Shown: piece after piece, positions 22,325-30,736 of the stretch
Layout of the letters: every line of letters begins with the position of its first letter
Numbering within the stretch: the first letter of the stretch is position 1
Source of the DNA: JAUYQR01 sp043727195
GTDB lineage: Bacteria > Pseudomonadota > Alphaproteobacteria > Rhodobacterales > Rhodobacteraceae
Assembly (NCBI GenBank): GCA_043727195.1
Contig: JAYSYZ010000102.1
Span: 1-35,073 of the forward strand
Direction: 5' to 3'
DNA length: 35,073 nt
Notes under the pieces: generated by a model
Told to the model about the DNA's origin: nothing
Database searches by the model: none
Seen by the model: the letters and a program-made list of their open reading frames with translations, nothing else
Translations under genes and position numbers: made by a program

Positions 22325-22750
22325 TCAAGCGCGGGCCGGTTCCGCGTCTGAGATCAGCCGCGCCTCGATCACCACAAAGGCCTGCGCCCAGGGGTGGTCA
22401 TCGGTCAGCGTGACATGGATCACCGCCGCGTGCCCCGCGGGCGTCATCGCGCGCAGACGTTCCGCCGCCCAGCCGGTCAGATGCATCACCGGCTGACCGG
22501 ATCGCAGGTTGGTCACCGCCATGTCCTTCCACGAAATCCCCATGCGCAGCCCGGTGCCCAGCGCCTTGGAACACGCCTCTTTCGCCGCCCAGCGCTTGGC
22601 ATAGGTCGCGGCCACCGCGCGTGGCCGGCCCTCGGCCTTGCGCTGTTCGCGCGGCGTGAACACCCGGTTGCGGAACCGGTCGCCAAAGCGGGCCAGCGTC
22701 GCCTCGATCCGCTCGATATTGCAAAGATCGGTACCGATGCCGAGGATCAT
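22325..22750 (-). CDS. acpS: Holo-[acyl-carrier-protein] synthase
   Basis: Transfers 4'-phosphopantetheine from CoA to apo-ACP, activating fatty acid synthesis. The 141 residues begin MILGIGTDLCNIERIE with the metal-binding Asp8, then FTPREQRKAEGR, and RWAAKEACSKALGTG holding the conserved Glu and Lys. ISWKDMAV and HVTLTDDHPWAQAFVVIE complete the family pattern. ATG 22750 is used as the family starts at this Met; an upstream start would add 11 residues. It lies ten bases after a small secreted-protein gene and 52 bases before lepB. Confidence 0.95.
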   Translation of the reverse strand: MILGIGTDLCNIERIEATLARFGDRFRNRVFTPREQRKAEGRPRAVAATYAKRWAAKEACSKALGTGLRMGISWKDMAVTNLRSGQPVMHLTGWAAERLRAMTPAGHAAVIHVTLTDDHPWAQAFVVIEARLISDAEPARA

Positions 22751-22760
22751 CCGCCACCCA

Positions 22761-23261
22761 TCAGGGTGCGTCGCGCGCGGCACTGATCACGCCGGTCGCC
22801 TGATTGATCGTCACCGACAGGGTGCCATCGACATAGGTATCCGTGTCGGGCTGCCAGAAACTGGTGCGCAGCCGCAGCACCAGGCCGCTTGCGGGATCAT
22901 AGGCCGCCTGTGCGCCCTGCAGCGTCAGCCCGCCAAAACCGATGTCGCTGGACTCCGACACCAGATGACAGGCGCGAAAGCCGAGTTCGTCATCGGATGG
23001 CGACAGGATCATCAGGTGGAACGCCCCGGCGGCAGGTTCCACCGTATCCATCACCGTCACCCGGATCGCGCCTTCGGCATAGGTGGCGGTGTTGCGTTCC
23101 CACGGCTCGGCGACAAGCTGCGCCGAAGTGACGTAGCCTTCGCAATCCGTCACTGTCTGTGCTGTCAGCGGCATGGCCCACAGGCCGGTTGCCACCGCCG
23201 CAGTCATCGCCCGCACGGCAGGTCGACGCACCATCCGGATTATCCTGTTGGTGGTCGTCAT
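22761..23261 (-). CDS. Predicted exported protein of unknown function
   Basis: I do not recognise a family for this 166-residue protein. It has a basic start (MTTTNRIIRMVRRPAVR), a hydrophobic stretch and a probable signal-peptidase cleavage after PLTA (about residues 31-34), so the mature part, about 132 residues, is likely periplasmic. The mature part has two Cys (DCEGYVTS and RACHLVSES) that could pair, and reads as mainly beta strand (IRVTVMDTVEP, FHLMIL, LVLRLRTSFWQPDTDTYVDGTLSVTIN). The ATG overlaps the pdxJ stop (ATGA) and the gene ends ten bases before acpS, so it is embedded in the housekeeping operon. Real gene, unknown role. Confidence 0.8.
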   Translation of the reverse strand: MTTTNRIIRMVRRPAVRAMTAAVATGLWAMPLTAQTVTDCEGYVTSAQLVAEPWERNTATYAEGAIRVTVMDTVEPAAGAFHLMILSPSDDELGFRACHLVSESSDIGFGGLTLQGAQAAYDPASGLVLRLRTSFWQPDTDTYVDGTLSVTINQATGVISAARDAP

Positions 23262-24019
23262 GCCCGTGCCGCCTCCATCCGGCGGCGCATTTCCTCGATC
23301 GCCGGACCGAGGCCGCGAAACACCGCCTCGCCGATCAGGAAATGTCCGATGTTCAGTTCCATCACCTCGGGGATGGCGGCGATGGGCTCGACATTGTCAT
23401 AGGTCAGGCCGTGCCCGGCATGCACCTCCAACCCCAGATCGCCCGCCTGCCGCGCCCCCCGGCGCAAGGAGGCCAACTCGCGCGCCGCAAGCTCGGCATG
23501 ACCATCGGCAAGCAATTCGGAATACAGCCCGGTGTGAAGTTCGACCACCGCCGCACCAATGCGGGCCGAGGCTTCGATCTGGCGCGGATCGTGGCTGATG
23601 AACAGGCTGACACGGGCCCCTGCCGCACGCAGCGGCGCGATATAGCCCGCCAGCCGCGCCTCATCCCCCGCCACGTCCAGACCGCCTTCGGTGGTGCGTT
23701 CCTCGCGCTTTTCGGGCACCAGGCAGACGGCATGCGGGCGGTGCTTCAGCGCCAGTGCCTGCATCTCGTCCGTCGCGGCGCATTCGAAGTTCAGCGGGAC
23801 GGAGATCGCCGCCATCAGGGCGTCGATATCGCCGTCGCGGATGTGGCGGCGGTCTTCGCGCAGATGGGCGGTGATGCCGTCCGCCCCGGCGGCCTCGGCC
23901 AGAAGGGCCGCGCGCAACGGGTCGGGCCAGGCCGCGCCGCGCGCGTTGCGCAGGGTGGCCACATGGTCGATGTTGACGCCAAGCCTCAATGGCCGCGGCG
24001 TGCCAAGCGGTGCTGTCAT
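23258..24019 (-). CDS. pdxJ: Pyridoxine 5'-phosphate synthase
   Basis: Condenses 1-deoxyxylulose-5-phosphate with 3-amino-2-oxopropyl phosphate to give pyridoxine 5'-phosphate, the ring-forming step of vitamin B6 synthesis. The 253 residues show LGVNIDHVATLRNARG at the start, ADGITAHLREDRRHI, NFECAATDEM, VCLVPEKREERTTEGGLD, ELHTGLYSE, and the phosphate site GHGLTYDNV with ELNIGHFLIGEA at the end. GGGAGG seven bases upstream supports ATG 24019. It lies in the rsh-acpS operon and is translationally coupled to the exported-protein gene. Confidence 0.96.
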   Translation of the reverse strand: MTAPLGTPRPLRLGVNIDHVATLRNARGAAWPDPLRAALLAEAAGADGITAHLREDRRHIRDGDIDALMAAISVPLNFECAATDEMQALALKHRPHAVCLVPEKREERTTEGGLDVAGDEARLAGYIAPLRAAGARVSLFISHDPRQIEASARIGAAVVELHTGLYSELLADGHAELAARELASLRRGARQAGDLGLEVHAGHGLTYDNVEPIAAIPEVMELNIGHFLIGEAVFRGLGPAIEEMRRRMEAARA

Positions 24020-24052
24020 GACTGGGCCTCCCTCATCGCTGCCTGCCTCATC

Positions 24053-24760
24053 CTACGGCGTTCCCGGCCCGTCGTCACTGCCGCCTGACGGATCAGTCTC
24101 GCCCTTGCGTTTCAGCTTGGCCGCAGCCTCGGCCAGCTTGGCGCGCAAGCTGCCGCGCCGTTCGCTGCGTTCGCGCGCGGTGATGGCACGGGCCTTCTGA
24201 TAGGCTTCGACCAGGGGGATGGTCACGTAATAGGCGGCGGCGCTGATCGCGATCCCCGGCCCCAGCGCACCAATGAAATAGGGCAGATAGATTTCCCGCC
24301 AGAATTGCAGCAGCCCGCCCCAGCGCGCCTTTTCCGGCCCAAACAGCGCGGTAAAGTTGAACCACAGATCGCGCCCGGCATTGCCGAAAGCCCGGCCGAT
24401 ATATTCCGGCGACAGCGGCACCTCGATCCCCAGCAGCCAGTGGCCAAGCGTCAGCGCCAGCACGGCAAAGAACGGTGTCGTGACCGGGTTGGTGTTGAAC
24501 GTGGCAAGCAGAGCCGCCAGCACATTGCCGCGCACCAGACGCGCCGCGCCCCAGGCCGCCAGGAATTGCAGCCCCGGCAACGGCAGAAACCCGATCAGCG
24601 ACCCCGCGAACACCCCCCGCGCCACACGGTGCGGCTGGTCCGGCAGGCGGCGCATGCGGTAGATCACATAGCGGATCGCCCGCCTGAACCCACCGCGAGG
24701 ATAGACCTGCTCGCGCAGCCAGGCACCCCAGCCCAACGGTTTTCTGCGCTTGAAGACCAC
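24053..24760 (-). CDS. DUF2062 domain membrane protein
   Basis: A 235-residue membrane protein with the DUF2062 pattern: basic N terminus MVFKRRKPLGWGAWLREQVYPRGGFRRA, then RVARGVFAGSLIGFLPLPGLQFLAAWGAARLVRGN, the conserved NTNPVTTPFF, and a final hydrophobic stretch around IGALGPGIAISAAAYYVTIPLV. The C terminus is a charged Ala/Lys/Arg/Glu tail. Function unknown. The GTG start at 24760 is chosen because AAGGGTG precedes it and the family begins at this residue. It lies 51 bases after rsh and 33 bases before pdxJ, within the same operon. Confidence 0.88.
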   Translation of the reverse strand: MVFKRRKPLGWGAWLREQVYPRGGFRRAIRYVIYRMRRLPDQPHRVARGVFAGSLIGFLPLPGLQFLAAWGAARLVRGNVLAALLATFNTNPVTTPFFAVLALTLGHWLLGIEVPLSPEYIGRAFGNAGRDLWFNFTALFGPEKARWGGLLQFWREIYLPYFIGALGPGIAISAAAYYVTIPLVEAYQKARAITARERSERRGSLRAKLAEAAAKLKRKGETDPSGGSDDGPGTP

Positions 24761-24811
24761 CTCACACCCTTTCTGTCCGAGGCCCCGTGCCTCGTGCCTC
24801 GTCTTCAAGCC

Positions 24812-26929
24812 TTATGGCTTCCGTGTCAAATCCCGGTGCCGTGAAATCTGCGCCACGTCGGTTTCGGCCTCCAGCGCAGTCATCACCATATGCAGGTGTT
24901 CGACATCGCGAAGATCAACGTCGATAATAAGGCGATAAAAGTCCGGTTTTCTGTCGGTGAAGCGCAGGTCCGAGATATTGGCCTTCTGTTCCCCGATCAA
25001 GGTGCAGATACGGCCCAACACCCCGGCGTCGTTGGATATCGCCACATCAAGGCTGACTGTATAGACCGGCGCATGGCGGCCCGAATGCCATTGCAGGTCC
25101 ACCCAGCGGACGGTCTGATCCTCGAACTCCACCAGCGCGGGGCAGTCGATGGCATGCACCACCACGCCCTGCCCGCGGTAGGTGATGCCGACAATCCGCT
25201 CGCCCGGCACCGGCTGGCAGCATTGCGCCCGCCTGAAGCTTTGGTCCGCCGTCAGGCCGACCACCGGGCGCTTGGCGTCCACCTCGTCGGCGACCGCTTG
25301 GGCAAGTTCGGGATACAGCGTTTCCACCACCCGCCGCGCCGTCAGTTCGGCAGAACCGAGCCGGGCCAGCAGATCGTTCTCATCCGTCAGGCCCAGCATC
25401 TTGGCCGCCGTGCGCAGTGCCTTGTCGGTGGCCTTCTTGCCGACGTGATCGAACGCTGCCCGCGCCAGTTCCACGCCCAGCTTGACGAAACGCCCCCGGT
25501 CCTCCTCGCGCAAAGACCGCCGGATAGCCGCTTTCGCCCGCCCCGTGGTAACGATGTCGATCCAGCTGGATTGCGGGCGCTGGCCCTCAGCCGTGATGAT
25601 CTCCACCGACTGGCCGTTCTTCAGCCGGGTCCACAAGGGCACACGGATGCCGTCGATCTTGGCCGAGACACAGGAATTGCCGATCCGCGTATGGATCGCA
25701 TAGGCGTAGTCAAGCGGCGTGGCCCCGCGCGGCAACTGGATCACATCACCCTTGGGCGTGAAGCAGAACACCTGATCGGAATACATCTCCAGCTTGACGT
25801 TTTCCAGAAACTCGTCGGTATCGCCTTCGTCCAGCCGTTCGGTCAGCGTGGCAATCCACTTGGCGGGATCGACGGCGAAGGGGTTCTTCGCCCGCACCCC
25901 CTCGCGGTACGACCAGTGTGCCGCAACGCCGGCCTCGGCGACCTCGTTCATTTCCTGGGTGCGGATCTGCACTTCCACCCGCTTGCCGTCGCGGCCTGAC
26001 ACGGTGGTATGGATCGACCGGTAGCCGTTCGATTTCGGCTGACTGATGTAGTCCTTGAACCGCCCCGGCACCGCGCGCCAGCGCTGGTGAATGACCCCCA
26101 TGATGCGATAGCAATCGGCCACCGATCCGCAGATGACGCGAAAGCCGTAGATGTCGGACAGACGCGAAAACGCCAGATCCTTCTCCTGCATCTTGCGCCA
26201 GATCGAATAGGGTTTCTTGGCGCGGCCGAACACATCCGCATCGATCTGCGCCTTTTCCAGCTCGTGCCTTATGTCGCCGGTGATCTTGTGAACGACATCG
26301 CCCGCTTCGCGCTGCAGGGTCAGGAAGCGGCGCATGATCGAGTTGCGCGCTTCGGGGTTCAGCACCTTGAAAGACAGATCCTCCAACTCCTCGCGCATCC
26401 ACTGCATGCCCATGCGCCCGGCCAGCGGCGCATAGATTTCCATGGTCTCGCGGGCCTTTTGCGCCTGCTTGTCGGGGTTCATGCTGCGGATCGTGCGCAT
26501 GTTGTGCAGCCGGTCGCCCAGCTTGACGAGGATCACCCGCAAATCCTTGGACATCGCCATGAACAGCTTGCGGAAATTTTCCGCCTGCTGGTTTTCGGTC
26601 GATGACAGTTGCAGATTGGTCAGCTTGGTCACGCCGTCGACCAGTTCCGCCACCTCGTCGCCGAACATCGCGGTGATCTCGGTGTAGGTGGAACGGGTAT
26701 CCTCGATCGTGTCGTGCAGCAGGGCGGTGATGATCGTCGCATCATCCAGCCGCTGTTCGGTCAGGATCGCCGACACCGCGACCGGATGGGTAAAATACGG
26801 CTCGCCCGATTTGCGCATCTGGCCATCGTGCATTTTGTATCCGTAGGCATAGGCCTTGCGGATCAGATCGGCATTGCAGCGCGGGTTGTAGTTGCGAACC
26901 AGAGCGATCAGGTCTTCAACGTCGATCAT
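24812..26929 (-). CDS. rsh: Bifunctional (p)ppGpp synthetase/hydrolase, Rel/SpoT type
   Basis: Makes and degrades ppGpp, the stringent-response alarmone. The 705 residues give all expected domains. The HD hydrolase has an intact metal site HDTIED (about 72-77), so hydrolase activity is expected. The synthetase follows with RAKKPYSIWRKMQEK, YGFRVI and RFKDYISQPKSNGYRSIHT. A TGS domain (VFCFTPKGDVIQLPRGATPLDYAYAIHT) and a C-terminal ACT domain (VSLDVAISNDAGVLGRICTLIGE) complete it. It starts 46 bases after rpoZ, the usual arrangement, since omega is the ppGpp-binding partner on RNA polymerase in many bacteria. Confidence 0.97.
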   Translation of the reverse strand: MIDVEDLIALVRNYNPRCNADLIRKAYAYGYKMHDGQMRKSGEPYFTHPVAVSAILTEQRLDDATIITALLHDTIEDTRSTYTEITAMFGDEVAELVDGVTKLTNLQLSSTENQQAENFRKLFMAMSKDLRVILVKLGDRLHNMRTIRSMNPDKQAQKARETMEIYAPLAGRMGMQWMREELEDLSFKVLNPEARNSIMRRFLTLQREAGDVVHKITGDIRHELEKAQIDADVFGRAKKPYSIWRKMQEKDLAFSRLSDIYGFRVICGSVADCYRIMGVIHQRWRAVPGRFKDYISQPKSNGYRSIHTTVSGRDGKRVEVQIRTQEMNEVAEAGVAAHWSYREGVRAKNPFAVDPAKWIATLTERLDEGDTDEFLENVKLEMYSDQVFCFTPKGDVIQLPRGATPLDYAYAIHTRIGNSCVSAKIDGIRVPLWTRLKNGQSVEIITAEGQRPQSSWIDIVTTGRAKAAIRRSLREEDRGRFVKLGVELARAAFDHVGKKATDKALRTAAKMLGLTDENDLLARLGSAELTARRVVETLYPELAQAVADEVDAKRPVVGLTADQSFRRAQCCQPVPGERIVGITYRGQGVVVHAIDCPALVEFEDQTVRWVDLQWHSGRHAPVYTVSLDVAISNDAGVLGRICTLIGEQKANISDLRFTDRKPDFYRLIIDVDLRDVEHLHMVMTALEAETDVAQISRHRDLTRKP

Positions 26930-26975
26930 CGGCGCCCTGCCAGACTGTCCTTGGGCTGACGCGGTCTTACCCGGA

Positions 26976-27329
26976 TCAGATGTCTCCCTGCGCTTCCATC
27001 AGGGCGCGCAGAAGCTTTTCCTCTGACATGTCGTCAACCATCGGGCGGTCCATCTCGCCACCCATCAGCAGCGCCATCTGGTCATCTTCCGGTTCGTCAA
27101 CCTCGATCTGCGTCTGATGGCTTTCGATCATCCGTTCGCGCAGGCTGTCTGCGGCCTGCGTTTCCTCGGCAATCTCGCGCAGGGACACGACGGGGTTCTT
27201 GTCGTTGTCGCGCTCGATGGTGATCGGCGAGCCCGCCTGAATTTCGCGCGCACGGTGTGCCGCCAGCATCACCAGTTCGAACCGGTTCGGAACCTTGTCA
27301 ACGCAATCTTCGACCGTTACGCGGGCCAT
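26976..27329 (-). CDS. rpoZ: RNA polymerase omega subunit
   Basis: Small subunit that helps assemble and stabilise the beta' subunit. The 117 residues begin MARVTVEDCVDKVPNRFELVMLAAHRAREIQAGSPITIERDNDKNPVVSLREIAEE, a clear omega signature, followed by an acidic tail (VDEPEDDQMALLMGGEMDRP) longer than in enterics, as is usual in alphaproteobacteria. GGAG six bases upstream fixes the ATG at 27329; an upstream in-frame start would add 31 residues without homology. It heads the rsh-pdxJ-acpS-lepB operon. Confidence 0.97.
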   Translation of the reverse strand: MARVTVEDCVDKVPNRFELVMLAAHRAREIQAGSPITIERDNDKNPVVSLREIAEETQAADSLRERMIESHQTQIEVDEPEDDQMALLMGGEMDRPMVDDMSEEKLLRALMEAQGDI

Positions 27330-27367
27330 GGGCAACTCCAATCCGATAGCTTTGCTGGAAGTGGTCT

Positions 27368-27396
27368 GTGTAGTCGCTGCCAAAAGCCTTGACAAG
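27368..27396 (-). promoter_or_regulatory. Candidate promoter for the rpoZ-rsh operon
   Basis: On the minus strand CTTGTC (27396-27391), 17 bases, then CTACAC (27373-27368) resembles the alphaproteobacterial housekeeping pattern. The predicted start lies about 30 bases before rpoZ, in the 96-base gap after folK. Confidence 0.45.
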
Positions 27397-27425
27397 CGTT
27401 GAATCTGCCCCTGAATCCGCACAAT

Positions 27426-28007
27426 TCATAGCGGTTTCACGGCGTCACGATCCGCCTGCGGCAATGCCGTCAGCATCTGCCGCACGTTTCGCCCCGTGCG
27501 CGGATGCACCCAATCCGGTGCAACATCGGCCAGGGGCACCAGCACGAACGCACGGTCCTGCAGCCGGGGATGCGGCAGGATCAGCCGGTCGGGCCTGCTG
27601 CCGATCTGGGCTGCGGGATCAAGGCCGCGCCAGCGATCCTGCGTTGCCGCATCCGGCAGCACCGAATCGCCCATCGCCAACAGGTCGATGTCCAGCGTGC
27701 GCATGCCCCACCGCTGCAGGCGCTGGCGGCCAAAACGCGCCTCGACCGCATGCAACCGGGCCAGAATTGACGCTAGGTCAGTAAGGCCGGTGCCATCCAG
27801 CACGGCCGCGGCGTTGACATAATCCGGCCCTGCCCCCGCAGGAAAGCAGGGTGTCGCAAAGAACCGGCTAAGCGCCAGAACCACAAGGCCTTCTTCGGCC
27901 ATGGCAGTCACGGCCGCGCGCAAGGTTGCCGCCGGTTCTTGCCCGGCAAATGGCAGATTCGCGCCCAGCGCAACCAGAGGATGATCAATTTTCTGCCCCA
28001 AAGCCAC
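27426..28007 (-). CDS. folK: 2-amino-4-hydroxy-6-hydroxymethyldihydropteridine pyrophosphokinase
   Basis: HPPK transfers pyrophosphate to 6-hydroxymethyl-dihydropterin in folate synthesis. The 193 residues include PLVALGANLPFAG near the start, SRFFATPCFPAGAGPDYVNAAAVL, LHAVEARFGRQRLQRWGMRTLDIDLLAMGD with the family signature RxxRTLDIDLL in slightly changed form (GMRTLDIDLL), and LPHPRLQDRAFVLVPLADVAP. The start is a GTG at 28007 or TTG at 28001; no ATG fits, and GGGAAA before the GTG is a weak ribosome site. It is divergent from the NYN-domain gene and upstream of rpoZ on the same strand. Confidence 0.93.
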   Translation of the reverse strand: MALGQKIDHPLVALGANLPFAGQEPAATLRAAVTAMAEEGLVVLALSRFFATPCFPAGAGPDYVNAAAVLDGTGLTDLASILARLHAVEARFGRQRLQRWGMRTLDIDLLAMGDSVLPDAATQDRWRGLDPAAQIGSRPDRLILPHPRLQDRAFVLVPLADVAPDWVHPRTGRNVRQMLTALPQADRDAVKPL

Positions 28008-28024
28008 GTTTTTCCCATACCTGA

Positions 28025-28053
28025 CTTGCCGGGGGAAGATTTCGACTGATATT
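28025..28053 (+). promoter_or_regulatory. Candidate promoter for the NYN-domain gene
   Basis: CTTGCC, exactly 17 bases, GATATT, in the divergent folK-NYN gap. This would give an untranslated leader of about 80 bases. Found by eye; moderate match. Confidence 0.4.
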
Positions 28054-28142
28054 CCCGCTAGGCTGTCGAAAGAATTTCACTACAACACGTGCAGAAGACA
28101 CGGAAGTTCGATTGACACGACACGTTTTGAGGGGACGCCTAA

Positions 28143-28718
28143 ATGTTTTACAAGGACGAACGGCTTGCGCTGTTCATTGACGGATCAAATCTGTACGCGG
28201 CGGCCAAGGCGCTGGGATTTGACATCGACTACAAACTTCTGCGGATGGAGTTCATGCGTCGCGGCAAGCTGCTGCGCGCTTTCTACTACACCGCGCTGTT
28301 GGAGAACGATGACTACTCGCCGATCCGACCGTTGGTCGACTGGCTGCACTACAACGGCTTCACGATGCGCACCAAGCCCGCAAAGGAATACACCGACAGC
28401 CAGGGTCGGCGTAAGGTCAAGGGCAACATGGATATCGAACTGTGTGTCGATGCCATGGAACTGGCGCAGCGCGTCGATCACATCGTGATCTTTTCAGGTG
28501 ACGGCGACTTCCGTCCGCTGGTGGAAAGTCTGCAGCGGCAAGGGGTCAGGGTTTCGGTGGTGTCCACCATCCGCAGCCAGCCGCCGATGATCGCCGACGA
28601 GTTGCGCCGCCAGGCCGATAACTTCATCGAACTGGACGAACTGCGCGAGGTTATTGGCCGCCCGCCGCGCGAACCCCGCGCGATGACACCGGAAGAGGAA
28701 TCGGTCGAGGTCAAGTGA
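28143..28718 (+). CDS. NYN-domain protein (LabA/DUF88-like)
   Basis: A 191-residue predicted nuclease-fold protein of the PIN-like NYN superfamily. The acidic active-site residues are visible: LALFIDGSNLYAAAK (Asp14) near the start, GNMDIELCVDAMELA in the middle, and VIFSGDGDFRPLVESLQRQGVRVSVVS for the DGDF loop. Proteins of this type are suspected RNA-processing nucleases, but the substrate of this one is unknown. GAGGGGA before the ATG is a good ribosome site. A hairpin follows the stop, so it is probably a single-gene unit. Confidence 0.9.
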   Translation: MFYKDERLALFIDGSNLYAAAKALGFDIDYKLLRMEFMRRGKLLRAFYYTALLENDDYSPIRPLVDWLHYNGFTMRTKPAKEYTDSQGRRKVKGNMDIELCVDAMELAQRVDHIVIFSGDGDFRPLVESLQRQGVRVSVVSTIRSQPPMIADELRRQADNFIELDELREVIGRPPREPRAMTPEEESVEVK

Positions 28719-28734
28719 CCCAGCCTGCACCGGA

Positions 28735-28756
28735 TGCCCGGCGTCCAGGCCGGGCA
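28735..28756 (+). terminator. Hairpin after the NYN-domain gene
   Basis: A perfect 8-base-pair stem TGCCCGGC-GTCCAG-GCCGGGCA starts 17 bases after the stop. No U-run follows, so termination is likely but not certain. Confidence 0.5.
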
Positions 28757-28806
28757 GCACGGGAAATTGCCGGCACTCTGCCTCCCGCGCCCTTAGGGTG
28801 CGGGGG

Positions 28807-29232
28807 ATGAGCGGTTACTTGGGACTGTTCGTCGCGGCCTTCCTGGCGGCGACGCCGGTGCCGTTTCAGTCCGAAATCGTGTTCGTCGGCCTGTTGGCTG
28901 CCGGTTGGCCGGTGGCCAGCCTGATCGTGGTCGCCTCGGTCGGCAACATCCTGGGGTCTTGCGTGACCTACGCGCTCGGTCGCGGCCTTGCGGGGTTTCG
29001 CGATCACCGCTGGTTTCCGCTGACCGCGCAGCAGATGGATCGCGCCACCGGGTGGTTCAATCACTGGGGGCTCTGGGTGCTGTTGCTCAGTTGGGCCCCG
29101 GGTGGCGATATTGCCGTCGCGATGGCGGGCGTGTTGCGCGTGCAGGTGTGGAAATTCGTGATCCTTGTCACGCTTGCCAAGACGGGCCGCTATGCTGCGG
29201 TCGGCTGGCTGGGGCAGGCCGCCCTTGCCTAG
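28807..29232 (+). CDS. YqaA/small DedA family membrane protein
   Basis: A 141-residue membrane protein. FVAAFLAATPVPFQSEIVFVGLLAAGWPVASLIVVASVGNILGSCVTYALGRG is the YqaA-type opening of the DedA/SNARE-associated superfamily, with the SVGNxLG...YxxGR motif. WGLWVLLLSWAPGGDIAVAMAGVLRV matches the second conserved block. DedA proteins are linked to membrane lipid flipping and proton-gradient upkeep; the specific role here is not known. ATG 28807 is used; a GTG nine bases earlier is possible. It precedes ispH by 71 bases on the same strand. Confidence 0.87.
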   Translation: MSGYLGLFVAAFLAATPVPFQSEIVFVGLLAAGWPVASLIVVASVGNILGSCVTYALGRGLAGFRDHRWFPLTAQQMDRATGWFNHWGLWVLLLSWAPGGDIAVAMAGVLRVQVWKFVILVTLAKTGRYAAVGWLGQAALA

Positions 29233-29303
29233 ATGCGTCACCAGCGGGCTGGACCTTGGGCCCGCACCGAATTACCTCTGTCTGGTACGCGAAAGGCCCG
29301 CCG

Positions 29304-30257
29304 ATGCCCCACCTGCCGCCCCTTACCCTTTACCTTGCCGCCCCGCGCGGGTTTTGCGCCGGGGTCGACCGCGCCATCAAGATCGTCGAGATGGCGCTGG
29401 ACAAATGGGGTGCCCCTGTCTTTGTCCGGCACGAGATCGTGCATAACAAGTTCGTCGTCGATGCGCTGCGCGCCAAGGGTGCGGTGTTTGTCGAGGAGCT
29501 TGACGATTGCCCGCCCGACCGCCCCGTCATCTTTTCCGCCCACGGCGTGCCGAAATCCGTCCCCGCGGAGGCGGCCCGGCGCGAGATGATTGCGGTCGAT
29601 GCCACCTGCCCGCTGGTCACCAAAGTGCATACCGAGGCGGCGCGCCATTCGCAGAACGGCCTGCAGATGATCTACATCGGGCACGACGGCCACCCCGAAA
29701 CCGTCGGCACCATGGGCCAGCTGCCTGCGGGCGAGGTGCTCTTGGTCGAAACCGTTGCCGATGTGGCGCGCCTTGCGGTGCGCGATCCCGGCAAGCTGGC
29801 CTACATCACCCAGACCACCCTGTCGGTCGATGACACCGCCGAAATTGCCGCCGCTCTTCAGGCCCGTTTTCCGGCCATCCACACCCCCGCGCATGAAGAT
29901 ATCTGTTATGCCACAACCAACCGGCAGGCCGCGGTCAAGGCGGTGGCACCCCGGATCGACGCCCTGCTGGTGATTGGCGCGCCCAACTCCTCCAATTCCA
30001 AACGTCTGGTCGAGGTGGGGCGTGCCGCCGGCTGCGCTTATGCGCAGCTGATCCAGCGCGCCACGGATATCGACTGGCGCGCCATCGCTGGCGCAAAAGC
30101 CATCGGCCTGACGGCCGGGGCCAGCGCCCCCGAGGTGCTGGTCAACGAGGTGGTCGACGCGCTGCGCGCCCGGTTCGCAGTGACGGTCGAACTGGTCGAA
30201 ACCGCCGTCGAGGACATCGAATTCAAGGTCCCCCGCATCCTGCGCGAACCGGCATGA
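29304..30257 (+). CDS. ispH: 4-hydroxy-3-methylbut-2-enyl diphosphate reductase
   Basis: Last enzyme of the MEP isoprenoid pathway, an iron-sulfur protein that yields IPP and DMAPP. The 317 residues contain the three cluster Cys: Cys18 (APRGFCAGVDRAI), Cys102 (VDATCPLVTKVH) and Cys201 (DICYATTNRQ). Other conserved parts are VRHEIVHNKFVV, IFSAHGVP, GHDGHPETVGTMGQ, and GAPNSSNSKRLVEV. AAAGG eight bases upstream supports ATG 29304; the open frame extends further upstream into the yqaA gene without homology. It heads a run ispH-DUF3429-rnhA-TRIC on one strand. Confidence 0.97.
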   Translation: MPHLPPLTLYLAAPRGFCAGVDRAIKIVEMALDKWGAPVFVRHEIVHNKFVVDALRAKGAVFVEELDDCPPDRPVIFSAHGVPKSVPAEAARREMIAVDATCPLVTKVHTEAARHSQNGLQMIYIGHDGHPETVGTMGQLPAGEVLLVETVADVARLAVRDPGKLAYITQTTLSVDDTAEIAAALQARFPAIHTPAHEDICYATTNRQAAVKAVAPRIDALLVIGAPNSSNSKRLVEVGRAAGCAYAQLIQRATDIDWRAIAGAKAIGLTAGASAPEVLVNEVVDALRARFAVTVELVETAVEDIEFKVPRILREPA

Positions 30258-30273
30258 CCGATAAGATCACCCC

Positions 30274-30726
30274 ATGACCGCAATCCCGCGCTCTGCCCTG
30301 ATCCTCGGCCTTGCCGGTCTGATCCCCTTCGTCTGGTCAGCCGCCACGCATCTTTCCCCCGCTCTTGCCGGCTGGGCGGGTACTGTCCTGCCGCCGATGT
30401 TCATCGGCGCCTATGTCGGGCTTTCCTACGGCACGATCATCCTGTCCTTCATGTCGGGCGTCCTTTGGGGTTTCGCCACCAGGGCGAAGGGGAGCGCGGC
30501 GGCGGTGGGTTATGCGCTGTCGGTCCTGCCCGCACTCTGGGCGTTCGTCATGGTCACCGACAGTTCGGTAAACTCGATGATCTACCTTGCCGCGGGGTTC
30601 GCGGGGCTCCTCCTTCTTGATGCCTCGTTCGCGGCACAGGGCCTTGCGCCCGCGTGGTGGATGCGGCTACGGCTGATCCTTTCCCTGATCGTTCTCGGCT
30701 GCCTTGCCGTGCCGATCCTTGCCTGA
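30274..30726 (+). CDS. DUF3429 family membrane protein
   Basis: A 150-residue protein with about five hydrophobic segments. IPRSALILGLAGLIPFVW at the start and AYVGLSYGTIILSFMSGVLWGFA are the family hallmarks. DASFAAQGLAPAWWMRLRLILS lies near the end. Function unknown. It starts 16 bases after ispH and ends ten bases before rnhA, in the same transcription unit; this ispH-DUF3429-rnhA order seems an ordinary Rhodobacteraceae arrangement. Confidence 0.87.
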   Translation: MTAIPRSALILGLAGLIPFVWSAATHLSPALAGWAGTVLPPMFIGAYVGLSYGTIILSFMSGVLWGFATRAKGSAAAVGYALSVLPALWAFVMVTDSSVNSMIYLAAGFAGLLLLDASFAAQGLAPAWWMRLRLILSLIVLGCLAVPILA

Positions 30727-30736
30727 CAGGACCGTG

